Assembly: GCF_001613405.1 (NCBI RefSeq)
Contig: NZ_BDCH01000023.1
Span: forward strand, 124,001 to 188,000
DNA: 64,000 nucleotides
Direction of reading: 5' to 3'
Source: Nocardia crassostreae
Lineage (GTDB): Bacteria; Actinomycetota; Actinomycetes; Mycobacteriales; Mycobacteriaceae
Of the stretch, positions 17,369 through 27,216 are shown in pieces. The translations under genes and the position numbers were made by a program. The notes under the pieces were generated by a model that saw only the letters and a program-made list of their open reading frames with translations, did not search any database and was not told the DNA's origin. How positions within the stretch are numbered: position 1 is the stretch's first letter; each line of letters opens with the position of its first letter.

Positions 17369-18714
17369 CGCGCACCCGAGGCGGCCGGGACCGGGAACAG
17401 CGGATGACCGTCCTCGTTCTGCACCCAGTGGAACCCGCCGCGGCGCAGCGCGAACGAGTCGGGATCGATCCGCGTGGCGCTCATGTGCATCCCCTGACCG
17501 TCGAGGATCAGCCGGTCGGGGCCGGGCTGCTCGAACCGCAGCGGCACCGTCCGATCCGGCGCTCCGGGCAGCATCAGGGTGACCGTCCGCGTGCCCTCCT
17601 CCACTGTCACAGCGTAGACCTCCCGCGAATCGTCCATCCGGACCACCGTGGCGGTCCCGGGCAACTCGAAGACAATGTGCCGCCAGCGTTCGGCATCGGT
17701 GACCAGCGGCGGTTGCGGCACACCGTCGCGGGTGAACTCCTCCACGTTCCAGATCCCGTACAGCGGCACCGTTTTCGGTGCGTCGACCAGGCTCCTCCAC
17801 GTCGTGCCCGCATCGTACGAGTGCGATCCCAGCATCCACAGCCCCACCGCCGCCGCCAGCGCCGATGCCACGGCAGCGCCGCGCCGCGAGGAGAACAGCG
17901 GCCGCCGCGGCGCCGTGCGGACCGCGCGACCGGTGAAGAATCCCAGCAGCTTCGAGTAATCCGGGCCCAGCAGCACCAGTGCGATCAGCAGCAGATGGAA
18001 CGAATGCAGTTTCACCGGAACGTCGTACGCCATGTCCAGCAGGAACACCTGCCCCATCGCCACCGCACTCAGCAGCGCACCGGCCATGACCGTCCGCGGC
18101 ACGAGCAGCAACAGCCCACCCGCGACTTCCGCACACCCCAGCAGGATCTCGTACGGCTGCGAAGCCCCCACCTGCGCCCACATGATCCCGGCGGGACTCA
18201 GATCCCCGAGCGGCTGTAGCAGCCGATCCAGCGGCACCCACATCTGGATGGGAAAGACCTTCTCCATCCCGTACAGGAACATCTGCCCCGCCAGCCCGAG
18301 CCGCAGCACCAGCCGGAGCCAGGCGTACAACCGCGGATACCCGTCACGCCGCCGGTCCAGCACCGACCACACGGCCGTAATGGCAACGGCCGCAATCAGA
18401 AACGTGCCGACGAGCACCCAGTCATAGGTGGTGTCCCCGCCCCCGACCAGCCGCCATTGCGCATCGACCCCGAACACGTGTGGCCCGACCCACTCGACAA
18501 TCGCTCGCGGCCAATCGAGGTCCTCCGGCGCGAGATCCCGCCCGGCCAACCCCAGCGGCCCTCTGAGCATCTGCGAAATGCCGAGACAGTACAGCGCGAA
18601 GTAGACGAAGCAGAACCGGAACACGACCCGCGTGGGCAATCCCCACCGATCGGTGCCCGAATCATCCTCGCCACCCCCCGTTTTCACGGCCTCGACAACG
18701 GCAACCGTCCCCAC
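17365..18714 (-). CDS. DoxX-like polytopic membrane protein with C-terminal soluble domain
   Basis: The 449-residue protein has an N-terminal half with about seven membrane helices of DoxX/HTTM character. The central motif is RLVLRLGLAGQMFLYGMEKVFPIQM, then EILLGCAEVAGGLLLLVPRTVMAGALL. The C-terminal 140 residues (NVEEFTRDGVPQPPLVTDAERWRHIVFE onward) look beta-rich and extracytoplasmic. This fused form is found in actinobacteria and some Bacteroidetes and is of unknown function. It is translated in overlap with the FAD oxidoreductase gene, which suggests a joint redox role. The start is GTG at 18714. Confidence 0.75.
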   Translation of the reverse strand: MGTVAVVEAVKTGGGEDDSGTDRWGLPTRVVFRFCFVYFALYCLGISQMLRGPLGLAGRDLAPEDLDWPRAIVEWVGPHVFGVDAQWRLVGGGDTTYDWVLVGTFLIAAVAITAVWSVLDRRRDGYPRLYAWLRLVLRLGLAGQMFLYGMEKVFPIQMWVPLDRLLQPLGDLSPAGIMWAQVGASQPYEILLGCAEVAGGLLLLVPRTVMAGALLSAVAMGQVFLLDMAYDVPVKLHSFHLLLIALVLLGPDYSKLLGFFTGRAVRTAPRRPLFSSRRGAAVASALAAAVGLWMLGSHSYDAGTTWRSLVDAPKTVPLYGIWNVEEFTRDGVPQPPLVTDAERWRHIVFELPGTATVVRMDDSREVYAVTVEEGTRTVTLMLPGAPDRTVPLRFEQPGPDRLILDGQGMHMSATRIDPDSFALRRGGFHWVQNEDGHPLFPVPAASGAR

Positions 18715-19109
18715 GCCCGAACTCCCTTCCTCGAGCCCCCCGGCGCACCGGAAGCCATGGATCCACCCCCTCGAGGCTAGAAACGATCCCCGCCGAATCC
18801 ACTACGGCAGGCACCCGAATCCGTCGTAGCGCCTGCACTACCCCCGCAATGGCGCTTCCGATCGGGGGTTGTTGCGCGATCTCGGGGGCGGCGGTATCCT
18901 CGGCTGCGGATCTAGTTGGTGATCGGCTCTAGTGGTCACCGTGTGGATGTAGGTGAGCATCTCCCTCCCACATTCTTCTTCTAACACCAGCACCGATCGA
19001 GATTCGTCATAGGACGTCATCGGGCTGGATTCACCGCAGCCGGGCTGCATTCACGGCGCTTCGCCGTATCCATTCACTCGACCATCCGACTCCGATGAGA
19101 GAAAAGACA
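18715..19109. other. Long leader/intergenic region before Rho-like gene
   Basis: There is no convincing gene in 395 bp. The region serves two divergent genes and includes tandem short repeats (gctggattcaccgcagccgg / gctgcattcacggcgcttcg) immediately before the Rho-like start. A long leader would be in keeping with the autoregulation known for rho, but I see no definite structure. Confidence 0.35.
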
Positions 19110-20266
19110 ATGACTGACACCATGATTCATGTCGGTGATGCGCGGGTGCCGATCAGCGGCATCCTCGATATCACGGACAATCACGCAACCGTGCGAGTCG
19201 ACGGCTATCAGGCCGGACCGCACGACATCCACGTAACCAACCGGCTGATCCGCGAATACGGACTGCGCCGCGGCGACATCGTCGGCGGTGTGGCCGGGGA
19301 CCGCCGGGACGGGACCAAGCTCGCGCCCCTGCTGCGGGTCGACACCGTCAATGGACTGGCTCCCGAACAGGCGAAACTCCGGCCCCACTTCGAGGATCTG
19401 GTCCCCATCTATCCGAACCAGCGGCTTCGGCTCGAAACCGAACCGCACGAATTGACCACGCGTGTCGCCGATCTGGTGAGCCCGATCGGCAAGGGGCAGC
19501 GAGCACTCGTGGTCGCCCCGCCCAAGGCGGGCAAAACCTCTGTGCTGCAAGCCTTTGCACACGGGATCGCCAAGAACCATCCCGAGTGCCAGTTGCTGCT
19601 GGTGCTCGTCGGCGAGCGGCCCGAGGAGGTCACCGATCTGTCGCGGGCGTCCCCGCCGATGTGGCCGCCGCCACCTTCGATCAGCCCCCGCGCGAGCAGA
19701 TCGCCGTCGCCGAATTGGCCATCGAGCATGCCAAGCGCCTGGTCGAAATGGGCCGCGACGTGGTGGTGCTGCTCGATTCACTGACTCGCCTGGCCCGCGC
19801 CTACAATATGGCCGCCCCCAACTCCGGGCGCGTCCTGTCCGGCGGTGTCGATGCCGCCGCCCTGGCCCCGCCGAAGAAGTTCCTGGGCGCGGCCCGCAAT
19901 ATGGAGAACGGCGGCTCGCTCACCATTATCGCCAGCGCCCTGGTCGAGACCGGTTCGCTCGCCGATACCGTCATCTTCGAGGAGTACAAGGGCACCGGCA
20001 ATTCCGAACTCAAACTCGATCGCCGCAGCGCCGACCGCCGCCTGTTTCCGGCCGTCGATATCGCGCAGTCCAGCACCCGTCGCGACGACCTGCTCCTCAC
20101 TCCCGACGAACTGGCCGCCACCACGGCCATGCGCCGCACCCTCACCGACCGCGACCCGCACCAATCGCTGGAACTCCTGCTGACCGGACTCCGTCAGACG
20201 CGCACCAATACCGAATTCCTGACCCAGATCCGCTCGGCGGGCAATGGCGCGCACAGCGCCGCGTGA
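19110..20266 (+). pseudogene. Short paralogue of transcription termination factor Rho (frameshifted)
   Basis: Restored, this is a protein of about 385 residues made only of the Rho core. It has an RNA-binding domain (PISGILDITDNHATVRVDGYQAGPHDIHV) and an ATPase with Walker A APPKAGKTS, GERPEEVTD, Walker B DVVVLLDS, PNSGRVLSGGVD and FEEYKGTGNSELKLDRR. Actinobacterial Rho normally has a long N-terminal extension and exceeds 600 residues, so this is a second, minimal Rho. The frame breaks in a three-G run at 19645-19647; one more G restores RGVPADVAAATFDQPP. As read, translation ends after 224 residues without the C-terminal half. The ATG at 19110 follows GAGAAAAGACA. Confidence 0.85.
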
Positions 20267-20280
20267 CGCACCGCCGGGAC

Positions 20281-21198
20281 TCACTCACAGGCGATACCGT
20301 CGCTGTCTCGATCGAGATCGTAGATATCGGCGCCGATCACCGCGATCGGGCCGTCGACGTACGCGGGACCGTTCCCGCTGCCTCCGGCGCAGTCCACGTC
20401 CGAGGCGATCGGCACGCAGCCGCCGTAGTTCGGGTCGCATTCGCCGATCGGCGCCGCTTCCGCTTCGAATGGTTGCGGTGCGGGCTCTTCGGTCGGTTCG
20501 AGCAGCGGTGGCGCCGCCACGTCGGTGGTCGGCGGCAGCGTCGTGTCCTCGGCGGTGGTCGGCGGCACGTCCGTGGTCTCGTCGGCGACCGTGGGCGGGG
20601 TCGTGGTCTCGGCGACAGTGGGCGGCGGCAGGGCCGCGGCCGTGGTGGTCGGCGCGGCGGCAATCGTCGACGTCGGTCTGCCGGACGATGACGTCGAGAC
20701 GGCGGGCTCGTCGTTGCCGCTCGCGATGGCGGCGAGGAAGAGCACCGCGACCGTGCTCCCGGCGCCGATCCAGGCTTTCGGATGCTTGGTGAAGGTGTTC
20801 TTCGCCGGGGCGACCCCCGGTACGGCGGTCATCGCGGTGGGGTCGCGGGGCAGCCGCGCGGTCAGTCGCAAACCTCCGACGCCGTGCGCGATCACCGCCT
20901 CGCAGCCCGCCCGGCTCCCGTGGCCGTGCAGGTAGGACACCATGGGCCCGTATCGCTGCGACATCGGGAAGGTCAGCTCCCCCACCCGATCTCCGTCGAG
21001 GCGCACCTCGAGCGTGGGCAACCCCCGGTACCTTCCGCTGGGAATCACACACCAGACGAGTTCGGCGGCGACCAGCCGGTTCCGGCCCGGCGGCGGCGCA
21101 TACCGTGCGAGCGCGGCCTGATGCTGTTCCTCGCGAATGACGGTGACCATCACTTCGGCCGCCACCATGACCAGACCGGTCACGGATCTCTCCATCAT
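20281..21198 (-). CDS. Membrane-anchored Excalibur (calcium-binding) protein
   Basis: This 305-residue protein has a cytoplasmic N-terminal domain of unknown type (GRYRGLPTLEVRLDGDRVGELTFPMS), a single membrane helix at about 142-161 (AWIGAGSTVAVLFLAAIASG) and a long Thr/Pro-rich extracellular stalk. It ends in an Excalibur domain with paired cysteines and the calcium loop DLDRDSDGIACE. The layout suggests a cell-wall-spanning anchor with an external calcium-binding head. The partner and role are unknown. The start is uncertain; ATG 21198 or the next in-frame codons are possible. Confidence 0.75.
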   Translation of the reverse strand: MMERSVTGLVMVAAEVMVTVIREEQHQAALARYAPPPGRNRLVAAELVWCVIPSGRYRGLPTLEVRLDGDRVGELTFPMSQRYGPMVSYLHGHGSRAGCEAVIAHGVGGLRLTARLPRDPTAMTAVPGVAPAKNTFTKHPKAWIGAGSTVAVLFLAAIASGNDEPAVSTSSSGRPTSTIAAAPTTTAAALPPPTVAETTTPPTVADETTDVPPTTAEDTTLPPTTDVAAPPLLEPTEEPAPQPFEAEAAPIGECDPNYGGCVPIASDVDCAGGSGNGPAYVDGPIAVIGADIYDLDRDSDGIACE

Positions 21199-21356
21199 GG
21201 TCCATGCATCGGGTGGCGACGCGGCACGTTACCGGCGGCGGATCCGACACGGCCGCGAACACGCCAGGCGTCTGACCAGTCGGTATCGGGGTGGGTGTGT
21301 GGTGGAATCGGGTGCTCGTTCGCGCTCGATCCCCGCACCGCACCGATTGGAGACGA

Positions 21357-22486
21357 ATGGCCCGGATTGGGATTCGACGGTTCGCGGCGGTGACGGTGGT
21401 GGGGGCTACGGTCGGGGTGACGGGGTGCTCCGAACCGGCGCAGCGGCCCGCGCACACTGTCGAGCCGGTGGCGATACGCGCCACCGCGGACGGGCTGTTT
21501 CTCGACGGGAAGCATTGGTGGCCTTCCGGATTCGATGCGCCACAGCTGGCCACCAACTGGTCGATCAATTTCGGGTGCGGGGCCGAGGTGGATCTGGACG
21601 CGTACTTCGGGTCGCTGCCGAAGAATGCGCTCACCCGGTTCAACCTGTTCCAGGCGTTCGCGGTGGACAAGACCACCGGGGAGCTCACCTTCACCGCCGT
21701 GGACGCGGTGTTCGAGGCGGCCGAGCGGCACGGGCAGGTGGTGTTGCCGGTGTTGTCCGCGCAGGACGGGGGTGCAGTGACGAGCGGTTCAAGCAGCGGC
21801 AGTGGTACGTGGAGGGGTGGAAGAAGTTCACGCCGGTGCGGGGGCGGTCGGTCATGAGCTATCGGGATTGGGTGCGGACGGCAGTGTCGCGGTGGCAGGA
21901 CAGTCCGGTGCTCGCGGGGTGGGAGTTGATGGGCGAACCGGAGGCCAGCGAATGCGAGGGCCGCGATTGCGCGCTGTCGGCCCGGACCTGCCCGCCGGAT
22001 GCGGCGCAGGTGCTGCGGCGATTCTTCGACGAGGCGGGCGCGCTCGTGCGGCAGCTGGATCCGGGCAGGCTGATCTTCTCGGGCTTCACCGGGGGCGGGC
22101 AGTGCGGGACGGCCGGCGCGGACTACCAGTTCGTGGGGGCGTCACCGTATGTGGATGTGCTGGACTATCACGACTATTCGAAGGATCCCGCGGTGCTGCC
22201 CGGCGATCAGCGCGACGGCCTGGCGGTGCGCTTCGAGCAGGCGCGCGCACTCGGAAAACCCTTGCTGCTGGCCGAAGTCGGCGAGAAGGCCGGGTCCTGC
22301 CGTGATCTGGCGGCCCGGCGTGACGATATGGCCGTCAAGCTCGCCACCTTGCGAACGGCGGGTGCGGCCGGGGCGCTGTTCTGGGCGTTCGTCCCGGACC
22401 CCCGCGAGGATCAGTGCACCCTCGACATCGGCCCGCACGATCCGCTGTGGACGCTGGTCGCCGAGCGGATCACGCTCGGCCCCTGA
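21357..22486 (+). pseudogene. Lipoprotein glycoside hydrolase, GH5/cellulase-like (frameshifted)
   Basis: The exported protein begins with a lipoprotein signal (RRFAAVTVVGATVGVTGCSEP, lipidated Cys). It continues as a cellulase/mannanase-type barrel: GKHWWPSGFDAPQL, acid/base Glu in GWELMGEPEASE, YHDYSKD, and the nucleophile Glu in LLLAEVGEKAG. A break occurs in a five-G run (21768-21772); one more G rejoins VLSAQDGG to CSDERFKQRQWYVEGWKKF. The restored length is about 376 residues. It converges on, and ends 6 bp from, the exopolysaccharide cluster, so it may trim that polymer as BcsZ does for cellulose; this is inference. The ATG at 21357 follows GGAGA. Confidence 0.78.
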
Positions 22487-22492
22487 CCCGCC

Positions 22493-24247
22493 TCACTGCG
22501 CGCCCAGCACCCGGTATATCCGCCAATCAGGTTGACCCGCACCGGCATTGGGCATTTCCAGCCACAGCGTCGCGATGCCCGCCCCGTTCTCGTAGATGGT
22601 CGGATAGCGGCGGTTCACGGCATCGGAGGTGCCGCTACCCGAATTCGGCACCGTGAGAATGTATTTCACGCCGCGCTCGGCGGGCCGGTTGAGCACGCGC
22701 ACGAAATCGCGGTCGGAGGGCACGACGAACTGCTCCGTGTGCCGGGAGGCCGCCGAGACGGCGAAACCGTATACGGTGTCCATCAATACCGCGCCGCGCG
22801 GCAGGTTCATGGAGTCGAGATAGTCGGCCAGGATGCGTTCGGTGGAGAACATCGCGGCAATGCGACGCTGATCGGCGTTGTAGGCGGAGGCGTCCTCGGG
22901 ATCCGGGAAGATCACCTCTTCGAGGGCGTACTCCTGCACCGCCATGGGCTGACTGGTCATACCCCAGGCAGTCAGCGGCACCGACGCGACGAGCAGACAC
23001 AAGGTCCCGGCCAAGGCCGACTCGGGCAATCCGAACGTGGGCCTGCTGGCATGCCGACCGGGCGGGAAAGCCCGTGCGGGAGCGTTCATTACCGCGTGGC
23101 GGCCGGGCCTGCGGCTGGGCGGGAATCCACGGGCGGCCGCGATCTGCATGGCCAGCACCGCCGCCAGCGGTATCGCGGCGATATAGAACCGCAGGAAGGC
23201 GAAGGTGGAACCGGAGGCGTAGCTGAATGCTTGGAAGGCGAGCACGGAACCGCACAACAGCAGCGGCACCAGCACTTCCGCATCCCGCCGTCGCCACGCC
23301 AACGCGCCGACGATCGGAATCAGCAGCGGCAGCGCGGGGCCCAGAATGAGCGCCGCGCCGAACGAATACTCCAGTGCGGCAGCGGCTTCCGACCCACCCG
23401 TGGCGCCCTCCTGGGCCAGGATCGACGCATTGCCGTACTGGGAGGTGAACTGCTGGAACGCTTGCCCGGTGATCAGCCAACTGGTCAGCGCCCATACGAA
23501 GAAGGCCACGGCCCCGGGCGCGCCGACCAGCACCAGATCCATGAGCGCGGCCTGCCTGCGATGCGGCTCGCCCGCACTGCGCCGATAGGTGATCGCGCAG
23601 GCCAGCGCACCGGCGCACACGGCCGGGGCCACCGCGTCGTAGCGGGTCAGGTACGCCAGTCCGAAGGCGACGCCGCAGGCGGTGAGATCGTGCACGTCAT
23701 CGGTGCGCACCCAGCGGATGAGCCAGCGAACGGCCCAGCACAGGAAGAACAGGAACGGCGCCTCGCTCATACCGTTGGCGGCATAGAAGACGATCATGGG
23801 GTTGAGCGCGAAGGCCGCGGTGACACCCCAGGTCATCCAGCCCGGCAGACCGCGGTCGGTGCCGATGCCCAGGATCATCAGCACGGCGCCCGCCATGAAC
23901 AGCGCGGACATGAACGCACCCGCGAGCCCCCAGTACGTGATCCACGGGAACAGCGGCGCCAGGGCGACGAACGGCAGTTGCGCCAGCGCGGTCAGCGGCG
24001 TGAAGACGAACCCGATGGAGGACAGGTGCGGGTCCCGGCTGAACAGCGCCGCCTCGGTGACCTGGGAGCGGGACAGCGCATCACCCATCAGGAACCCGTG
24101 CCCCACACTGAGATACACGGCGGCACCGGCGTACAGCAGTGTGGCGGCGGCGAACACGTACACCCGCACGCGACGAGACGGGCCGCGGGACTCCGCCGCC
24201 GCCGGATGGTCGGGGGTCGCGGAGGTCCGCTCCAGGGTGGCGGTCAA
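22493..24247 (-). CDS. ArnT/GT39-like polytopic glycosyltransferase
   Basis: The 584-residue protein has about eleven membrane helices and a GT-C layout. The first external loop contains an acidic motif (GDALSRSQVTEAALFSRD), the next LSSIGFVFTPLTALAQLPF, and later NPMIVFYAANGMSEAPFLFFL. A C-terminal soluble domain of about 140 residues follows (FSTERILADYLDSMNLPRGAVLMDTVYGF). Such enzymes move sugars from polyprenyl-phosphate carriers on the outer face of the membrane. It starts by ATGA overlap with the GT2 gene and is the last gene of the exopolysaccharide operon. Confidence 0.8.
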   Translation of the reverse strand: MTATLERTSATPDHPAAAESRGPSRRVRVYVFAAATLLYAGAAVYLSVGHGFLMGDALSRSQVTEAALFSRDPHLSSIGFVFTPLTALAQLPFVALAPLFPWITYWGLAGAFMSALFMAGAVLMILGIGTDRGLPGWMTWGVTAAFALNPMIVFYAANGMSEAPFLFFLCWAVRWLIRWVRTDDVHDLTACGVAFGLAYLTRYDAVAPAVCAGALACAITYRRSAGEPHRRQAALMDLVLVGAPGAVAFFVWALTSWLITGQAFQQFTSQYGNASILAQEGATGGSEAAAALEYSFGAALILGPALPLLIPIVGALAWRRRDAEVLVPLLLCGSVLAFQAFSYASGSTFAFLRFYIAAIPLAAVLAMQIAAARGFPPSRRPGRHAVMNAPARAFPPGRHASRPTFGLPESALAGTLCLLVASVPLTAWGMTSQPMAVQEYALEEVIFPDPEDASAYNADQRRIAAMFSTERILADYLDSMNLPRGAVLMDTVYGFAVSAASRHTEQFVVPSDRDFVRVLNRPAERGVKYILTVPNSGSGTSDAVNRRYPTIYENGAGIATLWLEMPNAGAGQPDWRIYRVLGAQ

Positions 24248-25719
24248 CTCGTCGCCTCCGCGCTATCCGAGGTCGTGCCGAGACCGTGAAAAGTCTTCTC
24301 CCAGTAAGAGGGATTGCGAATGAGCTGATAGCAGCCCTTCACCGATGCGACGGCCATCATGAGCCAGTACAGCGGCGAGAGCAGGCACGCCCAGATCAGA
24401 TCGGGGCGATTGTTCTCCCGGCAGGCGATGAGGTTCATGTAGATGGTCGCCGCATTGCCGATGATGAGCGCGATGAGCGCCGGGAAGTAGACCGCCGCCG
24501 GGAACAGCCGCCCGATCAGGCTGGGCTGCCCCAGAATCCAGGCCACCGAGATACCCCAGAACACCAGGTTCAGGCAGGCGATGACCGGTGTGCCAGCCAG
24601 GAACAGCGTGAACCGGATGAAGCTCACCGCCCCGATCGCCCGGTAGAGCTGGATCGGCCGCCGCGCGTGCACCAGCCAGGATTGCAGATAGCCCTTGTAC
24701 CAGCGGGAGCGCTGCCGCACCCAGTTGATGGGATCGGGATTGGCCTCCTCCAGCGTGGTGGAGTCGAGCACGCCGGTCGCGTAGCCATGCACCGCCAATC
24801 GCACGCCGAGATCGGCGTCCTCGGTGACGTTGTAGGGATCCCACGCGCCGAGTTCCTTGAGCACGCTGCGCTTGAAGTGATTCGAGGTGCCGCCCAGGGG
24901 AATCGGTGCCGTACTGCGCATGAGCCCCGGCAGCAGGTAGCCGAACCACAACCCGTAGTCCATGGTGAACCAGGCGGTGAGCAGATTCTGCCGGGCATTG
25001 TGGAACGACAGTTTGGCCTGCACGCAGGCGGTGTTCTCGGGCAGATCGCGGAAAGCGGCCACCACCCGGCGCAATTGGAGCGGATCGGGAATGTCCTCGG
25101 CGTCGTAGATGGTGACGATGTCGCCGGTGGCCAGATGCATACCGTAATTGCAGGCCTTCGGTTTGGTGCGCGGCTGCGCTTCGGGAACCAGAACCATTGT
25201 GACGTAGTCGATCACACCGCCGATCCCGGCCTTGCGGGCGGCCGCGATGGTCGGCTCGTCGTCCTCTTCGAGCAGTAGCAGCACCTGCATCCGGTCGCGC
25301 GGATAGTTCAGGCCGCCGAGCGCGCCGAGCAGATCGCCGACCACCTCGGGCTCGCCGTAGGCCGGAACCAGAATGGTGTAGGACGGCAGATCCGAGTCCG
25401 GAATCGCCAGTGCCCGTTCATCGTCCACCGTCATGACGGCGTCGCGCGGCAGACCGCGCTTGAAGATCAGGACCCGGTCCAGCATGCCCGCCAGATACAC
25501 CAGCGTGCAGACGCCGACGAGCACCGTGAAGGTCGGCATGGGCGCGAGGACCGCGCACACCACGATGAGCACCAGGGCCGCGATGGCCGTATTGCGCTGC
25601 CACGGCAGGAAAGCCACCGAGGCCGAGGCCATGGGATCGTTCTCGCGCAGCCCGTGCACGGCATAGTGCAGCGCCCGCGCCGACGCGGAATCCGGTTCGG
25701 GGGACTCGGTGTCGCTCAT
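24244..25719 (-). CDS. Cellulose-synthase-like GT2 glycosyltransferase (BcsA-like, no PilZ)
   Basis: The 491-residue processive family-2 transferase has two N-terminal membrane helices and a cytosolic catalytic domain. The nucleotide motif is LPSYTILVPAYGEPEVV, the DxD-type site is IYDAEDIPD (about 205), the base is in TEDADLG (about 300) and the polymer-binding motif is QRSRWYKGYLQ (about 335). Three or more C-terminal helices would form the export channel. The Q-x-x-R-W motif marks polymerising enzymes of the cellulose/chitin/hyaluronan type. It lacks the C-terminal PilZ domain that gives c-di-GMP control. Both ends overlap neighbours by ATGA. Confidence 0.88.
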   Translation of the reverse strand: MSDTESPEPDSASARALHYAVHGLRENDPMASASVAFLPWQRNTAIAALVLIVVCAVLAPMPTFTVLVGVCTLVYLAGMLDRVLIFKRGLPRDAVMTVDDERALAIPDSDLPSYTILVPAYGEPEVVGDLLGALGGLNYPRDRMQVLLLLEEDDEPTIAAARKAGIGGVIDYVTMVLVPEAQPRTKPKACNYGMHLATGDIVTIYDAEDIPDPLQLRRVVAAFRDLPENTACVQAKLSFHNARQNLLTAWFTMDYGLWFGYLLPGLMRSTAPIPLGGTSNHFKRSVLKELGAWDPYNVTEDADLGVRLAVHGYATGVLDSTTLEEANPDPINWVRQRSRWYKGYLQSWLVHARRPIQLYRAIGAVSFIRFTLFLAGTPVIACLNLVFWGISVAWILGQPSLIGRLFPAAVYFPALIALIIGNAATIYMNLIACRENNRPDLIWACLLSPLYWLMMAVASVKGCYQLIRNPSYWEKTFHGLGTTSDSAEATS

Positions 25720-27215
25720 GGCTGCCCGGTCCCCGCGCGCACGATCTCGCGCGCGAGCTCGGTCAGCAGCGGCCCGTCCTTGTGCTCGGTATCGGCGTCC
25801 ACCAGGCTGGGATCGGCGTCGGAGTCGAGCACCACCGCACTGCCCCGGAAGAACGTATTGAGAATATTGTCGAGCAGCCCGAAACCCGATCGCTGCGGTT
25901 GCGGGAATTCGGCGTCGGACAGGTGGTTGTCCGCGGCGATGAGGCTGATCCGCTCGGCGCCGTACTCGTCGCGCCAGTTCCAGCTCAGCCACGTCCAGCT
26001 CAGCAGGCGCTGGTCGTCGAGCACGGTGTTCATGCGCGCGGTCACCCCATTGCCCAGATCGACCAGGGTGGGCGGGGTGATGCGCGGCTGGCTCAGGGAG
26101 TAGAGCACGAACTCCGGCAGGCGGTCGATGGCGTAGCCATTGGGCGCGGTGACCACGTCGACCACGACTCGGCGGCGGCGGGAATCCTTGTCCCACTCGG
26201 GATTCCGCGTCTCCGAGCGAATGAGCAGCCGGTTCAGTTCCGCGGGACTGCCGAAATAGTGTTTCGCCCACGGATAGTCACGCTCGGCGAGCAGGGTCCA
26301 GCCCTGCGGCACGGTGTGCGGCCGGGCCAGATTCAGTCCGGGGATACGGGGGAATTCGCGGTCGTAGCCCTCGGGAATCGGCAGGAAGGCCACGGCCGCG
26401 CCGACCACCACCACCGTCGCCACCCCGCTCCAGACCTGTTTCGCCGACAGCGGATCCACCGGCCGGGCAAGCGGTTTGAGCGAACCGCCGCGCCGCACCT
26501 GGACGTACATCACCAGGCACATGAGGAAGCAAGCGATCAGCGAGGGAAACACCTGATAGGCAATGACGGGCTGGCGCGGCCACCGGTCGTGCATGACCGC
26601 GAGCACCAGGGCCCCGATCAGCAGCGCACCCACCGCGCCGACCGCCGCGCGGGTGCGCGTACGTCCCACCGCGACCGCCGTGGCGAAGGCCGTCAACGGC
26701 AGCATGGCGATACCCGCTTGCAGCGGATCGCCGCCCAGCGCCGAGCGCAGCGCCCGGTACGGCACCGGGAACATGGCCAGCAGCAACAACCAGCTCGGCC
26801 AGAACTGCCAGGTCGGCCGCAGTCCGAAGACCAGCACCGCCGCGCCGAACAGGAACAGCCAGGCCGCCAGCAGATCCAGGTGCAGCACCTCGTAGAGATA
26901 CCGGTAGCGCGGCATGAGCAAGCCCTGGACCGCGACCGAGGTGCCGAGCAGGATGCCGCCGACGATCACATCGGTCTGCCGGTCGTGAATCGGCAGCTGC
27001 GGGCCGCGGCGCACGAGGATGCCCAGGGCCGCCAGCGCCGCCAGCGCCATCACCACGAACACCTGGCCGATGCTGGAGCCGATGCGAACGCCCTGAACCA
27101 CGCGGAACCACTTGTCCCAGAACGCGACTCCGGTAGCGACAATGATCAGCACCACCCGCAGCGCAATGCGGACCATCGTGCTGCGGCTGTGATCTGCGGT
27201 CGCGGGGGCGGACAT
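25716..27215 (-). CDS. Polytopic membrane protein of the exopolysaccharide cluster (exosortase-like layout)
   Basis: The 499-residue protein has about eight membrane helices in its first 300 residues, then a 190-residue outer domain (GYDREFPRIPGLNLARPHTVPQGWTLLAERDYPWAKHYF). The helix-bundle plus extracytoplasmic tail recalls exosortase/EpsI fusions, and RYRYLYEVLHLDLLAAWLFLFGAAVLVFGLRPTW is in the right place. I do not see the exosortase catalytic Cys/Arg set, so I do not assign that function. It begins 2 bp after the BcsB-like stop and overlaps the GT2 start. It is probably a dedicated assembly or export partner. Confidence 0.6.
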   Translation of the reverse strand: MSAPATADHSRSTMVRIALRVVLIIVATGVAFWDKWFRVVQGVRIGSSIGQVFVVMALAALAALGILVRRGPQLPIHDRQTDVIVGGILLGTSVAVQGLLMPRYRYLYEVLHLDLLAAWLFLFGAAVLVFGLRPTWQFWPSWLLLLAMFPVPYRALRSALGGDPLQAGIAMLPLTAFATAVAVGRTRTRAAVGAVGALLIGALVLAVMHDRWPRQPVIAYQVFPSLIACFLMCLVMYVQVRRGGSLKPLARPVDPLSAKQVWSGVATVVVVGAAVAFLPIPEGYDREFPRIPGLNLARPHTVPQGWTLLAERDYPWAKHYFGSPAELNRLLIRSETRNPEWDKDSRRRRVVVDVVTAPNGYAIDRLPEFVLYSLSQPRITPPTLVDLGNGVTARMNTVLDDQRLLSWTWLSWNWRDEYGAERISLIAADNHLSDAEFPQPQRSGFGLLDNILNTFFRGSAVVLDSDADPSLVDADTEHKDGPLLTELAREIVRAGTGQP

Positions 27216-27216
27216 G

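Noticed and set aside
25716..27215. Assignment as exosortase
   Set aside because: The layout is similar but the catalytic Cys/Arg motifs are not visible.
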